DNA of 64,000 nt from an uncultured Treponema sp. GTDB taxonomy: Bacteria > Spirochaetota > Spirochaetia > Treponematales > Treponemataceae. Under the pieces are notes generated by a model that saw only the letters and a list, made by a program, of their open reading frames with translations, searched no databases and was not told the DNA's origin. The translations under genes and the position numbers were made by a program. This document shows positions 9,111-17,793 of the stretch, in pieces; position 1 is the stretch's first letter, and each line of letters begins with the position of its first letter. The stretch spans positions 62,001-126,000 of the forward strand of contig NZ_CAMHSK010000005.1 in assembly GCF_946187725.1 (NCBI RefSeq). The letters are read 5' to 3'.

Positions 9111-10022
9111 TTATGCTTTAAATGAAAGTGAAGGGATTGTTTTATCAGTAAGCATAGAAACATCCAAACGATTGTAAGGAATGTTTATGCTATTCTCATT
9201 AAATGCTTTAACCACATTCTTGCAAACTTCAGTTTTCATGTCAAAGAAATTCTGTCGTTCACACCAAACAATGAGATTCATTCCAATTCCTGAATCACGG
9301 CAATCAGTAAGAAGAACTTTTGGAGCATAATTCGGATTGTCATTTACTACGAGGGAACAACGAGCCGGAACGCTTTTGAGAACATCAAGAGCTTTGTCTA
9401 AATCAGTAGAATAATCCACGCTAACATCAAAAACATAACGACGGTAGTCATAAGTAGAATAATTCTTCAGCTTTGTGTTGATAATTGCAGAACTTGGAAT
9501 TCGAATCAACTGATTGTCTGGGGTATGAACCATAATTGAAAGCAAGCTAACTTTATCGACTGTACCTGAAACACCATCTACCTCGATAAAATCACCAATT
9601 TTCATAGTTTTTTCTGTAACGATAAAAATCCCTGAAATCAAATTGCTGACAGTTGTTTGAGCTGCAAAACCTATTGCAACACCAGCAATTCCAGCAGCCC
9701 CCCAAATTGCCGTTAGTTTTATACCAAACAGTCCTAAAACATACATTACAATAAGAACATAGAAACAGTAAGCAACTGCTTTTGTAACCGTTTTAACTGT
9801 ATGTGGCTCTAATTTCCTTGAAGCACCTTTCTTTATAATATGCCTGATTAAGCGGTAAACAAGCCAAAAGATTAAAATCGCGATTACACTTGTTGCGACA
9901 CGAGCCAAATTACCGATAGTTAAATATGACGAAACTTCATCAACATGAATAAAATGTTTGATTTCCTCAATTGTACCGGTTCCAACAGTTTTTGCAATTT
10001 CTGCAGCCTTTGTTTCTTCCAT
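9111..10022 (-). CDS. Small-conductance mechanosensitive channel (MscS family)
   Basis: MscS channels open under membrane tension and release solutes during osmotic downshock. The 303-residue protein has three predicted membrane segments; the pore-lining third helix is in GIAGVAIGFAAQTTVSNLISGIFI (residues about 130-153), followed by the beta-domain motif IGDFIEVDGVSGTVDKVSL and the C-terminal alpha/beta cage. The start ATG at 10022 has AGGAG nine bases upstream. It lies in the same direction as nth, 26 bases downstream of it, and may share its transcript. Confidence 0.92.
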   Translation of the reverse strand: MEETKAAEIAKTVGTGTIEEIKHFIHVDEVSSYLTIGNLARVATSVIAILIFWLVYRLIRHIIKKGASRKLEPHTVKTVTKAVAYCFYVLIVMYVLGLFGIKLTAIWGAAGIAGVAIGFAAQTTVSNLISGIFIVTEKTMKIGDFIEVDGVSGTVDKVSLLSIMVHTPDNQLIRIPSSAIINTKLKNYSTYDYRRYVFDVSVDYSTDLDKALDVLKSVPARCSLVVNDNPNYAPKVLLTDCRDSGIGMNLIVWCERQNFFDMKTEVCKNVVKAFNENSINIPYNRLDVSMLTDKTIPSLSFKA

Positions 10023-10048
10023 TATAAAACTCCTATTTAATTATAATA

Positions 10049-10699
10049 TCATAATTCACTATTCAAGCAAATGTCGTGAATTATGCAAATTCCGCACTTT
10101 GGACTTCGGGCTGTGCAAACATAACGACCATGCAGAATCAACCAATGATGTGCATGTTCCATGAATTCATCCGGAACTCTCTCTAAAAGTGATTTTTCAA
10201 CTTTTTCCGGAGTATCACCCTCTGCAAGTCCGATTTTCGGAGCGATTCTGAGTAAATGCGTATCCACAGGCATAGTATGCTCACCCCAGACCACATTTAA
10301 GACAACATTCGCCGTTTTTCTTCCAACACCACTCAGACTCATCAAATCTTCTCTAGAACGAGGAACTTCCCCTCCAAAATCAGAAATAAGCTTTTCACAA
10401 AGAGAAATTAAATGCCTGGCTTTTGATTTATACAATCCAATAGATTTTATATAAGGAATTACACCGTCTTCACCAAGAGCAAGCATTTTTTGTGGTGTAT
10501 CAGCAATCTTAAAAAGTTCCTTTGTAGCAAGATTTACGCTTTTGTCCGTTGCTTGTGCTGAAAGAACAACAGCCACCAAAAGAGTAAATGGAGAAATCCA
10601 ATTCAGCTCAGATTTTGGCTCTGGGTTCTGCGCCTTAAAACGAGAAAAAACTTCAATGATTTGTGATTTAGAAAGCAGTTTCTTCATTTTCATTCCCAT
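10049..10699 (-). CDS. nth: Endonuclease III (DNA glycosylase/AP lyase)
   Basis: Endonuclease III removes oxidised pyrimidines and nicks the abasic site. The protein has the helix-hairpin-helix LSGVGRKTANVVL with the catalytic lysine, the catalytic aspartate in MPVDTHLLRIA, and the iron-sulfur loop C-X6-C-X2-C-X5-C at the C-terminus (CTARSPKCGICIIHDIC). Length 216 is normal. Three ATGs are packed together (10699, 10693, 10687); the true start is uncertain, and MKKLLSKSQIIEVF from 10687 would give the conventional N-terminus. A TAAAAT box overlaps the first ATG, which favours one of the later two. Confidence 0.93.
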   Translation of the reverse strand: MGMKMKKLLSKSQIIEVFSRFKAQNPEPKSELNWISPFTLLVAVVLSAQATDKSVNLATKELFKIADTPQKMLALGEDGVIPYIKSIGLYKSKARHLISLCEKLISDFGGEVPRSREDLMSLSGVGRKTANVVLNVVWGEHTMPVDTHLLRIAPKIGLAEGDTPEKVEKSLLERVPDEFMEHAHHWLILHGRYVCTARSPKCGICIIHDICLNSEL

Positions 10700-10754
10700 T
10701 TTATCACATTTCTTTCAGACATGCATATTTTTAAGAAATAAAACTAAAAAAAGA

Positions 10755-10783
10755 TTCAAAATTCCGCCTTCATAAAGTATAAT
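10755..10783 (+). promoter_or_regulatory. Promoter that predicts a leaderless mRNA (guaD-like gene)
   Basis: TTCAAA (10755-10760), a 17-base spacer and a perfect TATAAT (10778-10783) lie seven bases before the ATG at 10791. There is no room for, and no sign of, a ribosome-binding site. Confidence 0.6.
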
Positions 10784-10790
10784 ATTTTCC

Positions 10791-11243
10791 ATGAACTACA
10801 TGCTTGAAGCTATAAAAGAAGCTTACGATGGAATCAACAACAATCACGGAGGTCCTTTTGGAACCATAATCGTGAAAGACGGACAAATCATCGGACGAGG
10901 TCACAATAAAGTTTTACTTAACAAAGATCCAACATGCCACGGTGAAATGGAAGCCATTCGCGATGCTTGCAAACAAATAGGCACTCATGACTTAAAAGAT
11001 TCAATTCTCTACACAACTGCTGAACCATGCCCTATGTGTCTTGGCGCAATTTTATGGGCAAACATAAAAGATGTAAGGTTCGGCTGCACCGTTATGGATA
11101 CTGATAAAATTGGTTTTAGAGACGATGAATTTTATAAAAGCTTTGAAGGAAAAAATAAAAACTTCAGTCTAAAGGAAGAAAACAGAGCAGAGTGCCTTAA
11201 ACTCTTTTCTGATTATGAAAAACTAAATCGTGAACGATACTAA
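10791..11243 (+). CDS. guaD: Cytidine/deoxycytidylate-deaminase-fold nucleoside deaminase, probably guanine deaminase
   Basis: The zinc site is complete: CHGEMEAI (His and catalytic Glu) and PCPMCLGAI (two Cys). The overall text (GGPFGTIIVKDG, GHNKVLLNKDPTCHGEM, ILYTTAEPCPMCLGAILWA) and the C-terminal tyrosine match bacterial GuaD, which turns guanine into xanthine, better than the tRNA deaminase TadA. Length 150 is right for GuaD. The gene stands alone, read from a leaderless promoter, and shares a bidirectional terminator with metK, which it faces. Confidence 0.78.
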   Translation: MNYMLEAIKEAYDGINNNHGGPFGTIIVKDGQIIGRGHNKVLLNKDPTCHGEMEAIRDACKQIGTHDLKDSILYTTAEPCPMCLGAILWANIKDVRFGCTVMDTDKIGFRDDEFYKSFEGKNKNFSLKEENRAECLKLFSDYEKLNRERY

Positions 11244-11263
11244 CAAACGGTAATCAATCTTTA

Positions 11264-11300
11264 AAGTAAAAGGCGGGTAAATTTTACCCGCCTTTTACTT
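11264..11300. terminator. Bidirectional terminator between guaD and metK
   Basis: An 18-bp perfect inverted repeat, AAGTAAAAGGCGGGTAAA (11264-11281) with its complement at 11283-11300. The GC core GGCGGGT/ACCCGCC is flanked by A- and T-rich arms, so it can serve both converging genes. Its right arm touches the metK stop codon. Confidence 0.85.
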
Positions 11301-12481
11301 TATTTTACAGCAGCTTTCAATTCTTCAACTTTATCAGTCTTTTCCCAGCTGAACCCTTCGCGTCCGAAATGTCCATAATTGCTGGTTGCTCTGTAAATAG
11401 GTCTTCGCAAATCCAAAGTTTTTTCTATACCAGCTGGTGTACAATCAAAAACTTTTTTTACAGCTTCAACAATTTTCACTTCTTCTACCTTTCCTGTGCC
11501 AAATGTCTCAACCATAATCGAAACAGGATGAGGAACTCCAATTGCATACGAAAGCTGAATTTCTGCTCTGTCTGCAAGCCCAGCAGCAACAATATTTTTT
11601 GCAATATATCGAGCCATGTAAGCTGCAGAACGGTCAACTTTTGAAGGATCTTTTCCAGAAAAAGCACCGCCTCCATGTCGTCCCATGCCACCATAAGTAT
11701 CAACGATGATTTTTCGTCCTGTCAAACCAGCATCTCCATGCGGGCCTCCGACTACAAAGCGTCCTGTCGGGTTAATATAATATTTTGTTTCGCTGTCCAA
11801 GAGACCTGTCGGCTCAAGAACCGGCTTTACAATTTGCTCAATGATTGTCTTCTTGATTGTATCATAATCAACATCAGGATTATGCTGATGACTAACAACA
11901 ACTGCATCAATGCGAACAGGTTTATGATTCTCATCATACTCAATTGTAACCTGAGATTTTGAGTCCGGGCGAAGCCATGGAATTGTTCCGTTCTTTCGAA
12001 GTTCAGCAGCTCTTTTGAGAATTTTATGAGCATAAATCAGCGTCGCAGGCATGAATTCAGGAGTTTCATTTGTTGCGAAACCGAACATGATTCCCTGATC
12101 ACCAGCTCCCTGCTGTCCTTCGTACTCTTTAAGGCCGCTTCCGACAACACCTTGATTTATGTCCGGCGACTGATTGTGAATTGTGTTCAAAACAGCCATT
12201 GAATCTGCGGAAATACCGAAATCTTCGTCTGTGTAACCAATGCCACGAACTACATCGCGCACGACTTTCTGAAAATCAACATCTGCATGTGTTGTGATTT
12301 CACCACCAACCAAAACCATACCGGTCGTAGCATAAGTTTCGCAAGCAACATGAGAAGATGGATCAGCTTCAAGGCATGCGTCAAGAATAGCGTCAGAAAT
12401 CTGGTCACAAAGTTTGTCAGGATGACCTTCGCTTACTGATTCAGATGTAAAAAGATAGTGATTGTTAGATAAGATAGACAT
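11300..12481 (-). CDS. metK: S-adenosylmethionine synthetase
   Basis: MetK makes S-adenosylmethionine from methionine and ATP. Signatures are [19 protein letters not shown] (residues about 18-36), the ATP-binding [10 protein letters not shown], and the P-loop-like [19 protein letters not shown]. Length 393 is normal. The ATG at 12481 follows AGGAG by six bases, and that ribosome site is part of a SAM-II-like riboswitch immediately upstream, so the enzyme is probably repressed by its own product at the level of translation. Confidence 0.97.
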   Translation of the reverse strand: MSILSNNHYLFTSESVSEGHPDKLCDQISDAILDACLEADPSSHVACETYATTGMVLVGGEITTHADVDFQKVVRDVVRGIGYTDEDFGISADSMAVLNTIHNQSPDINQGVVGSGLKEYEGQQGAGDQGIMFGFATNETPEFMPATLIYAHKILKRAAELRKNGTIPWLRPDSKSQVTIEYDENHKPVRIDAVVVSHQHNPDVDYDTIKKTIIEQIVKPVLEPTGLLDSETKYYINPTGRFVVGGPHGDAGLTGRKIIVDTYGGMGRHGGGAFSGKDPSKVDRSAAYMARYIAKNIVAAGLADRAEIQLSYAIGVPHPVSIMVETFGTGKVEEVKIVEAVKKVFDCTPAGIEKTLDLRRPIYRATSNYGHFGREGFSWEKTDKVEELKAAVK

Positions 12482-12487
12482 ATAAGT

Positions 12488-12560
12488 CTCCTATTTAGCA
12501 AGATTTAGCCGCCCATACGGGCAAGCCCACCAGTCTGCAAGTTGGATAAATCAACTGGTT
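12488..12560 (-). promoter_or_regulatory. SAM-II-type riboswitch in the metK leader
   Basis: Reading the minus strand, ACCAGT (12559-12554) pairs with ACTGGT to form P1. The loop reads GATTTATCCAACTTGCA, matching the SAM-II core GATTTA-CC-N4-TTGCA with the same length. The 3' part reads GCTAAATCTTGCTAAATAGG, aligning with the SAM-II pseudoknot strand (R-TAAAT-N3-GCTAAA-N-AGG). A small extra hairpin GCCC-GTAT-GGGC sits between P1 and the pseudoknot strand. The metK ribosome site AGGAG is at the 3' end of the pseudoknot strand, the arrangement needed for SAM-dependent translational repression. Identified by eye against remembered SAM-II sequence. Confidence 0.82.
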
Positions 12561-12581
12561 GCGGATATAATTTCATAATTG

Positions 12582-12610
12582 AATATAATGCAAATCTCTT
12601 GAAATGACAA
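12582..12610 (-). promoter_or_regulatory. metK promoter
   Basis: On the minus strand, TTGTCA (12610-12605) and TATATT (12587-12582) are 17 bases apart, each one mismatch from consensus. Transcription would begin near 12575, giving a leader of about 94 bases that contains the riboswitch. Confidence 0.7.
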
Positions 12611-12675
12611 GGATTTAAGGCAGAATTTTACACATAGTCCATGAGAAAAATCTTACCAAAAATCCTTTTGTGACA

Positions 12676-13602
12676 CTATTTCTCAATAGTTATACTTTGA
12701 TCTGCCGTAAAAGACTGCCCAGGTTCAAGAGAAATCAGTGCAGCTTTTTCTTCCCATTCATGATTTGTGTTTTCGGCATCAGCAGTTCCATACCATGGTT
12801 CAATACAGTTAAATCCATTGCCATTTATCCCTTCAGAACCATTTCCGCCCTGCCAAACCATCAAATACGGATATCCAGAACAATTTACTTTTACAAGCGA
12901 GCCATCTTTTTTATTACGCAATCCAACCCAATTCGAACTGAATGCTGTAAAGAAATGTCCGTTTCCAAAGCCTTCTGCTCCAATCGGAATAATACCAGCT
13001 TCCTTTTCGCCGTAGAGTTTTGTGCAAGGTGCAGTTCCTTCATCATCAACAGCAAGCTGGGCAGCATCATTCTGAAGAACCGTAACAAGCGGCTCCCGTT
13101 TTTCAAATTCATACTGATAATCTGCGTTTGTCGTACCTTCAGGATCCGTATTTCTCGGACAACAAAATGCAGTATGACTTCCCAAAGAAAAGAGCATTGT
13201 CGTTGTATCGGTATTTGTAACTGTCGTTGTAAAAATCAGACCATCATCTTTCAGCTCATAATGAGTCTTAAGGCTGAATTTCCATGGAAATTTATCAGCA
13301 GTTTCAGAACTTTCAGTAAGCTCAAAAGTCGCAGAAGTTTCAGTCTGCTCAATGAGTTTATGTTCTAAATCACGACTCATTCCATTGTTCACAAGATGAT
13401 ATTCCTTTCCATTAAAAGTGTAGAATCCATCTTTAATACGACTTACATGTGGAAATAAAACTGGTGCATGAAATTTCCATACACTTTCCGGACCTTCAAA
13501 CACATATTTTGTCCCATCATTAACGCTTCTAAACGAATTAATTTCGCCCCCATGTGTATTAAGGACTACTTCATAGTTTTTATTTTTAATAGTGATTGTC
13601 AT
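12676..13602 (-). CDS. Aldose 1-epimerase family protein (LacX/GalM-like)
   Basis: Mutarotase-fold protein that interconverts alpha and beta anomers of hexoses or hexose phosphates. The 308-residue text includes LNTHGGEINSFRS, HAPVLFPHVSRIKDG (the sugar-contacting region), LGSHTAFCCP with the conserved His, and the C-terminal CIEPWYGTADAEN with the catalytic-type Glu-Pro-Trp. The substrate is unknown. No ribosome site precedes the ATG at 13602; TTGCGG-17-TAAACT ends six bases before it, so the mRNA may be leaderless. The gene is separate from metK and has no sugar operon beside it. Confidence 0.85.
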   Translation of the reverse strand: MTITIKNKNYEVVLNTHGGEINSFRSVNDGTKYVFEGPESVWKFHAPVLFPHVSRIKDGFYTFNGKEYHLVNNGMSRDLEHKLIEQTETSATFELTESSETADKFPWKFSLKTHYELKDDGLIFTTTVTNTDTTTMLFSLGSHTAFCCPRNTDPEGTTNADYQYEFEKREPLVTVLQNDAAQLAVDDEGTAPCTKLYGEKEAGIIPIGAEGFGNGHFFTAFSSNWVGLRNKKDGSLVKVNCSGYPYLMVWQGGNGSEGINGNGFNCIEPWYGTADAENTNHEWEEKAALISLEPGQSFTADQSITIEK

Positions 13603-13662
13603 GAAATAAGTTTACACAATAGAAATAATTTCCGCAAATAAATATTCCGCAGATATTTTCTC

Positions 13663-13974
13663 TTATTCCTGAATATGCTCCAATCCCATGTTGAGAATTT
13701 TTGCAACATGGTCGTCACTAAGAGAGTATATCATTGATTTTCCTTCACGCCTGAATTTTACAAGGCCGTTTGCTTTTAGAATCCGCAGCTGATGACTGAT
13801 TGCACTTTGTGTCATCTTAAGGACTTCCGAAAGTTCTCCAACTGAATGTTCCTGCCCCAAAAGCGCAAAAAGAATCTTTATTCGAGTTGAATCACCAAAA
13901 ATTTTAAAGAGCTCTGCAAGGTCAAAAAGTAAATCCTCGTCGGGCAGATTTGATTCGCTTGAATAATTGTTCAT
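13663..13974 (-). CDS. ArsR/SmtB-family transcriptional regulator
   Basis: A 103-residue winged-helix repressor: LAELFKIFGDSTRIKILFALL, then EHSVGELSEVLKMTQSAISHQLRILKANGLV (the DNA-recognition helix), then the wing REGKSMIYSLSDDHVAKIL. The C-terminal helix DDHVAKILNMGLEHIQE resembles the alpha5 metal-binding helix of zinc sensors (Asp, His, His, Glu), so zinc sensing is plausible. The frame extends to 14028, but the ATG at 13974 is fixed by a near-consensus promoter whose -10 lies seven bases upstream. No metal exporter gene is adjacent. Confidence 0.87.
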   Translation of the reverse strand: MNNYSSESNLPDEDLLFDLAELFKIFGDSTRIKILFALLGQEHSVGELSEVLKMTQSAISHQLRILKANGLVKFRREGKSMIYSLSDDHVAKILNMGLEHIQE

Positions 13975-13981
13975 GTGTTTT

Positions 13982-14010
13982 ATGATATGCCTGAAAAATA
14001 GACATGTCAA
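13982..14010 (-). promoter_or_regulatory. Near-consensus promoter, leaderless start of the ArsR gene
   Basis: A perfect TTGACA (14010-14005) and TATCAT (13987-13982) have a 17-base spacer, and the -10 ends seven bases before ATG 13974. The best-supported leaderless case in the window. Confidence 0.75.
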
Positions 14011-14130
14011 GGACGGAACATAATCCACATAAAGAGACGGCTCTGTTCAAATTTACACAAAGCTTTTATCAAAAAATTTTGCGTTGTTATGTAAAATCTG
14101 TGATATAATAATAAATGGAGCGAAAAAGAT

Positions 14131-14592
14131 ATGAAAGTAATCGGAAGAAAAGATGACGATGAATTCTTTATAAAATGGGATCCAAAATACAAAATTGGTA
14201 TTCCTGTTATTGATGCACAGCACGAACATCTTGTAAAGCTTTGTAATGATTTTTATCAAAGTCTCTTAAAAAACAATGATTTTGAAAACTATCAATCGTT
14301 AGTAAAACAAACTCTCGAAAAATGTCTTTCTTATGCTTCAACTCATTTCAAAGAAGAAGAAAGGCTTATGCTTGCCGCAAAATTCGAAGGCTACAAACAG
14401 CACAAGGCAAGTCATGATGCTTTCACCCAAAAATGTGAAATTAATTATGGATTCATTGATAAATTGCCAGCCGCTGAAGCCATAAAATTCGCACATTTTT
14501 TATATGATTGGATTCATACCCATATCGCTCACGAAGACCGCCTCTATTTGCCAGCTCTAGTTGAATTCTTAAAGAAGAATCAAAGTAAATAG
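14131..14592 (+). CDS. Bacteriohemerythrin
   Basis: A 153-residue four-helix protein that binds oxygen at a di-iron centre. The ligand set is complete: DAQHEHLV, HFKEEE, HKASHDAF and HIAHEDR (five His plus Glu and Asp). The start at 14131 follows TGGAGCGAAAAAGAT, a good ribosome site, and a perfect TATAAT lies at about 14103. In chemotactic anaerobes hemerythrins protect from or sense oxygen. Here the protein is stand-alone, with no receptor domain. Confidence 0.93.
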   Translation: MKVIGRKDDDEFFIKWDPKYKIGIPVIDAQHEHLVKLCNDFYQSLLKNNDFENYQSLVKQTLEKCLSYASTHFKEEERLMLAAKFEGYKQHKASHDAFTQKCEINYGFIDKLPAAEAIKFAHFLYDWIHTHIAHEDRLYLPALVEFLKKNQSK

Positions 14593-14621
14593 AAACAAAA
14601 AAGCCGGGCTTCATACCCGGC
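14593..14621 (-). terminator. Terminator of the rpmH-jag block
   Basis: GCCGGG/CCCGGC stem with a seven-base loop (14603-14621). On the minus strand six Ts follow directly, so it ends the transcript that includes jag. Confidence 0.8.
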
Positions 14622-14632
14622 AATCTTAAAAC

Positions 14633-15340
14633 TTAGTAGTTTCCTTTGTAAATTACGCGAACCTGTTTATACAGACCTTCACCTTCGCTCTTTGTCTCGA
14701 TGTCAGAGAAGTCATTGAGCGTTGTGTGAATCAATCTTCTCTCAAATGGATTCATCGGTTCAAGAAGAATAGAAGTTCTCTTTGTACGAACCTTATCTGC
14801 TGTTGTGTAAGCAAGATGAACAAGATTTTCCTCACGGCGAACACGATAGTTTTCTGTATCAAGAATAACACGAACATCTTCACGACCAAGATGACCAGCA
14901 TAAACATTTACAAGAAGCTGGAGCGCATCAAGATTCTTTCCTTTGCGACCAATAAGAATTGAAGAACTTTCCGAAGTTAACTTAAGACCAATCTTTTTCT
15001 CTTCACGGAAAAGAATTTCTACACCTGCTTCATAACCCATCTTAGTGATAATTTCCGAAACGAAAGTTGTAAGTTTTTGCTCGAACTCATCCTGTGGAAT
15101 CGGGTTGCCCATAACGCGTTTTGCTGTTTCAGATGGTGAATCATTATCATCATCATCATATTTCACGCCAGGAGCAGCTTCATCTGTATGAACTCGAATT
15201 TTGACATATCCTGATTTGAACAATGTCTTTTTCTGTGTTTCGATAATTTCAACATCAAACTGGTCACTTTCAAGACCAAGTTCAATAGTTGCCTTTTCAA
15301 TGGCATCTTTTTCAGTTTTTCCCTCAAATTCGTAAGTCAT
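14633..15340 (-). CDS. jag: Jag/KhpB RNA-binding protein (SpoIIIJ-associated)
   Basis: A 235-residue protein with an N-terminal Jag_N domain (MTYEFEGKTEKDAIEKA), a KH domain around VGILFREEKKIGLKLTSE..SSILIGRKGKNLDALQLLV (positions about 120-165, broken here), and a C-terminal R3H domain (EPMNPFERRLIHTTL). KhpB binds RNA with its partner KhpA and affects cell division and envelope growth. The frame runs to 15373, but the ATG at 15340 has AAGGAG upstream. It follows yidC by four bases, the standard yidC-jag order. Confidence 0.94.
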   Translation of the reverse strand: MTYEFEGKTEKDAIEKATIELGLESDQFDVEIIETQKKTLFKSGYVKIRVHTDEAAPGVKYDDDDNDSPSETAKRVMGNPIPQDEFEQKLTTFVSEIITKMGYEAGVEILFREEKKIGLKLTSESSSILIGRKGKNLDALQLLVNVYAGHLGREDVRVILDTENYRVRREENLVHLAYTTADKVRTKRTSILLEPMNPFERRLIHTTLNDFSDIETKSEGEGLYKQVRVIYKGNY

Positions 15341-15344
15341 ATAT

Positions 15345-17201
15345 TTATCTCCTTTTTGTATTCTTACTAACAATTGTTAGTTCTTTTCCTTTCATCATTT
15401 TGTTAATTACAATCTGCTGTCCAAGCTGGAAGATGTTGCTGACGGTCCAATACAAAAGCAAACCGGCTGGGGCATTGTAGAACATAAAGAAGAACATAAT
15501 CGGCATTCCGTACATCAGCATTTTCATCTGACCTGCGTTCTGGCTTGCAGATGTAGTTCCACCGTTTCCAGTAATTTTTCCGAACAAAAGCTGTGAAATA
15601 ACATAAATCACCGGTAAAATGCGGATTTGGTTCCAGCCAAGGAATGGCAAACCTGTTTCAAAAGTTTTACCGATATGATCACCAACTGAAAGATCATCAA
15701 TCCAGCCCTTAATAAATGAAGCACCACGGAATTCAAAGTAGTTGTTGAAAAGATTGTACATCGCAAACAAAATTACGAACTGGAAAATCATTGGCAAACA
15801 TCCGCTCATAGGATTATAGCCGATTTCCTTATACATTTTTGCTGTTTCAACCTGAAGTTTCTGAGGATCACCCTTATACTTTGCCTGAAGTTCCTGCATT
15901 TTAGGCTGGAATTTCTGCATTTTTTGGGTACCTTCCAAACTCTTCTTTGTAATTGGGAAAAGCGCCATCTTCAAGATGATTGTAACAATGATAATTGAAA
16001 CACCCCAGTTATGAACAACTTTATTGACAGTTTCCAAAAGGAATTTCAGAACGACTTCAAGCCAGTACAAAAATCCTGAAGTTTGCAAACTCTCATTAAA
16101 GTGAACCCCGCTTAGTTTCCATTCATTTTTATCTTCAGCAACATACTTTTTAAGTTCTGATTCATTTCGCGGACCAGCGTAAATATAATAACTATCGTTA
16201 GTCTGATTTTTATCAATAGACTTTCGCGTTACTTTTATTTGAGCATTTGTTCCTTCACCAGATTCAACTTCAGAAGTGTAAACAACTGTACTTGACATCG
16301 AGGTTTTGTTTTCTGGATAAACGATGAACTCAAAGTATTTTCCTGCAAGAGCCGACCACATCCAGTCTCGCTCATAATTTTTTGTCTGTTTTTGACCGAT
16401 GTTAGTCTTTTTGACTTTTTCACCATTGAAAGAAACAATCTGACGATATTCATATCGATCAGTTTTTGGATTATATTTCGGACCAATTTGAGGAGCGGTA
16501 CGAAGTGTGTAAGCAGCACCACTCAAATCAAGACCCTTAAAGTTCTCTCCGCCATCAATTGTGATATCAAGCTTGAAAGTGTAGTCATTCGGTTTGAAAG
16601 TATATGTTTTTACAAGAGTAAATTCTGAATCAGTTCCATCTGCATTTTTATAAGAATATTTCTTGAAAAAACCGATTTTTTCATCACCATTTGATTCTTT
16701 CCACTGCTTTGAGTTGAAAAGATCATTGATAATTTCACGCTGTGCACCACCGAGAGAAAGAGAGAAAGCACGGTTTTTGGCAGTAACATTTTCAATAAGT
16801 TCTACACCACGATTTGTATCTGCATCACGGTTTTTGAGATTTCCACGCTCATCCTTTTCGATTAACTCGTAGCTGATAATATCGCCACCACGGTTCGTGA
16901 AAGTTACTGCAACATTATTGGTAGTAATTGTGAATTTTTCTTCTGTAAGATTGATATTTTCAATTTCTGATGAAAACTCTGAAGAAGGAAGGATTTTTTG
17001 ATTCTCAGAAATCTGCGAATCGTTAGAAAGATTTGAAGGTTCTGAATTCTCTGACTGTTTTTCCTGAACATTTGAAGCTTGTTCGTTTTGATTTTCAGCA
17101 GACTGATTCGGTTTGGGTGGGAACAAAAAAGTCTGTGCCGCAAAAAAACCGACCAGAACCACAGTTGAAAGGCCAATGGCCCAAACAGTATTTTTTTCCA
17201 T
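15345..17201 (-). CDS. yidC: Membrane protein insertase YidC
   Basis: YidC inserts proteins into the inner membrane with or without Sec. The 618-residue protein has an N-terminal anchor (WAIGLSTVVLVGFFAAQTFLF), a long periplasmic domain (about 60-370) as in Gram-negative-type YidC, and the conserved C-terminal insertase core with WGVSIIIVTIILKMALFPITKKS and YNPMSGCLPMIFQFVILFAMY. The ATG at 17201 follows AAAGGA; the upstream extension to 17243 overlaps yidD and is unlikely. Low-complexity Asn/Gln/Ser sequence follows the anchor. Confidence 0.96.
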   Translation of the reverse strand: MEKNTVWAIGLSTVVLVGFFAAQTFLFPPKPNQSAENQNEQASNVQEKQSENSEPSNLSNDSQISENQKILPSSEFSSEIENINLTEEKFTITTNNVAVTFTNRGGDIISYELIEKDERGNLKNRDADTNRGVELIENVTAKNRAFSLSLGGAQREIINDLFNSKQWKESNGDEKIGFFKKYSYKNADGTDSEFTLVKTYTFKPNDYTFKLDITIDGGENFKGLDLSGAAYTLRTAPQIGPKYNPKTDRYEYRQIVSFNGEKVKKTNIGQKQTKNYERDWMWSALAGKYFEFIVYPENKTSMSSTVVYTSEVESGEGTNAQIKVTRKSIDKNQTNDSYYIYAGPRNESELKKYVAEDKNEWKLSGVHFNESLQTSGFLYWLEVVLKFLLETVNKVVHNWGVSIIIVTIILKMALFPITKKSLEGTQKMQKFQPKMQELQAKYKGDPQKLQVETAKMYKEIGYNPMSGCLPMIFQFVILFAMYNLFNNYFEFRGASFIKGWIDDLSVGDHIGKTFETGLPFLGWNQIRILPVIYVISQLLFGKITGNGGTTSASQNAGQMKMLMYGMPIMFFFMFYNAPAGLLLYWTVSNIFQLGQQIVINKMMKGKELTIVSKNTKRR

Positions 17202-17217
17202 TTTTTTTTCCTTTATG

Positions 17218-17439
17218 TCACGGAACGGGATCGTAACCGCCACTGTGTAAAGGATTACATTTCAAGATTCGCTTTGTCGAAAGATACATACCTCTGACAG
17301 CACCATGCTTATTTAAAGCTTCCAAAGCATAAGCTGAGCAAGTAGGGTAGAACCGGCAACAAGCTGGCTTGAATGGAGAAATGAATTTACGATAAAACCG
17401 AATCGGCAAACACAAAATGAATACAATTAACTTCTTCAT
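17218..17439 (-). CDS. yidD: Membrane protein insertion efficiency factor YidD
   Basis: A 73-residue protein with the family core [32 protein letters not shown] and the ending [13 protein letters not shown]. YidD sits at the inner face of the membrane and assists YidC. Its start overlaps the rnpA stop by four bases (ATGA), and yidC follows 16 bases later, the conserved order. Confidence 0.95.
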   Translation of the reverse strand: MKKLIVFILCLPIRFYRKFISPFKPACCRFYPTCSAYALEALNKHGAVRGMYLSTKRILKCNPLHSGGYDPVP

Positions 17440-17789
17440 TTTTTGAGCAAACCGGCTTTTTCACACAATGTACGAAATTGAACACACCGCGTGCTGAACG
17501 AGTCTTTCTCGGAAGAAGGGTATACTAAAAAGAGTATATCATATCCGGTGTTCAGGTGTGCTTTAAAATTACGATAGGTTTCGCGACTGAATCGTTTGGC
17601 ACGATTGCGCTGAACTGCATTGCCAAAACCACGGGGAAGGGGAAAACCGATTCGATTGAATCCAAGCTCATTAGGCAAATAAAATAACTTTGCACCAAAT
17701 ACGCTAGCCCTTTTCCCGTTTTTGAACAGATTTTTAAAATCAGCAGGGCGTTTTATGTGCTCTTCGCGTGTAAAACTTGCTGATTTCAT
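17436..17789 (-). CDS. rnpA: Ribonuclease P protein component
   Basis: RnpA helps the RNase P RNA cut tRNA 5' leaders. The 117-residue product has the RNR signature [18 protein letters not shown]. The frame stays open upstream to 17903, but those codons are rpmH read in another frame. The ATG at 17789, four bases after the rpmH stop, gives the normal N-terminus ([18 protein letters not shown]). No ribosome site is seen, so it probably depends on coupling to rpmH translation. Confidence 0.93.
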   Translation of the reverse strand: MKSASFTREEHIKRPADFKNLFKNGKRASVFGAKLFYLPNELGFNRIGFPLPRGFGNAVQRNRAKRFSRETYRNFKAHLNTGYDILFLVYPSSEKDSFSTRCVQFRTLCEKAGLLKK

Positions 17790-17793
17790 TTGT

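Noticed and set aside
12670-13368. A 232-codon plus-strand frame
   Set aside because: Antisense to the aldose epimerase gene, cysteine- and arginine-rich without pattern; the minus-strand frame matches a known family.
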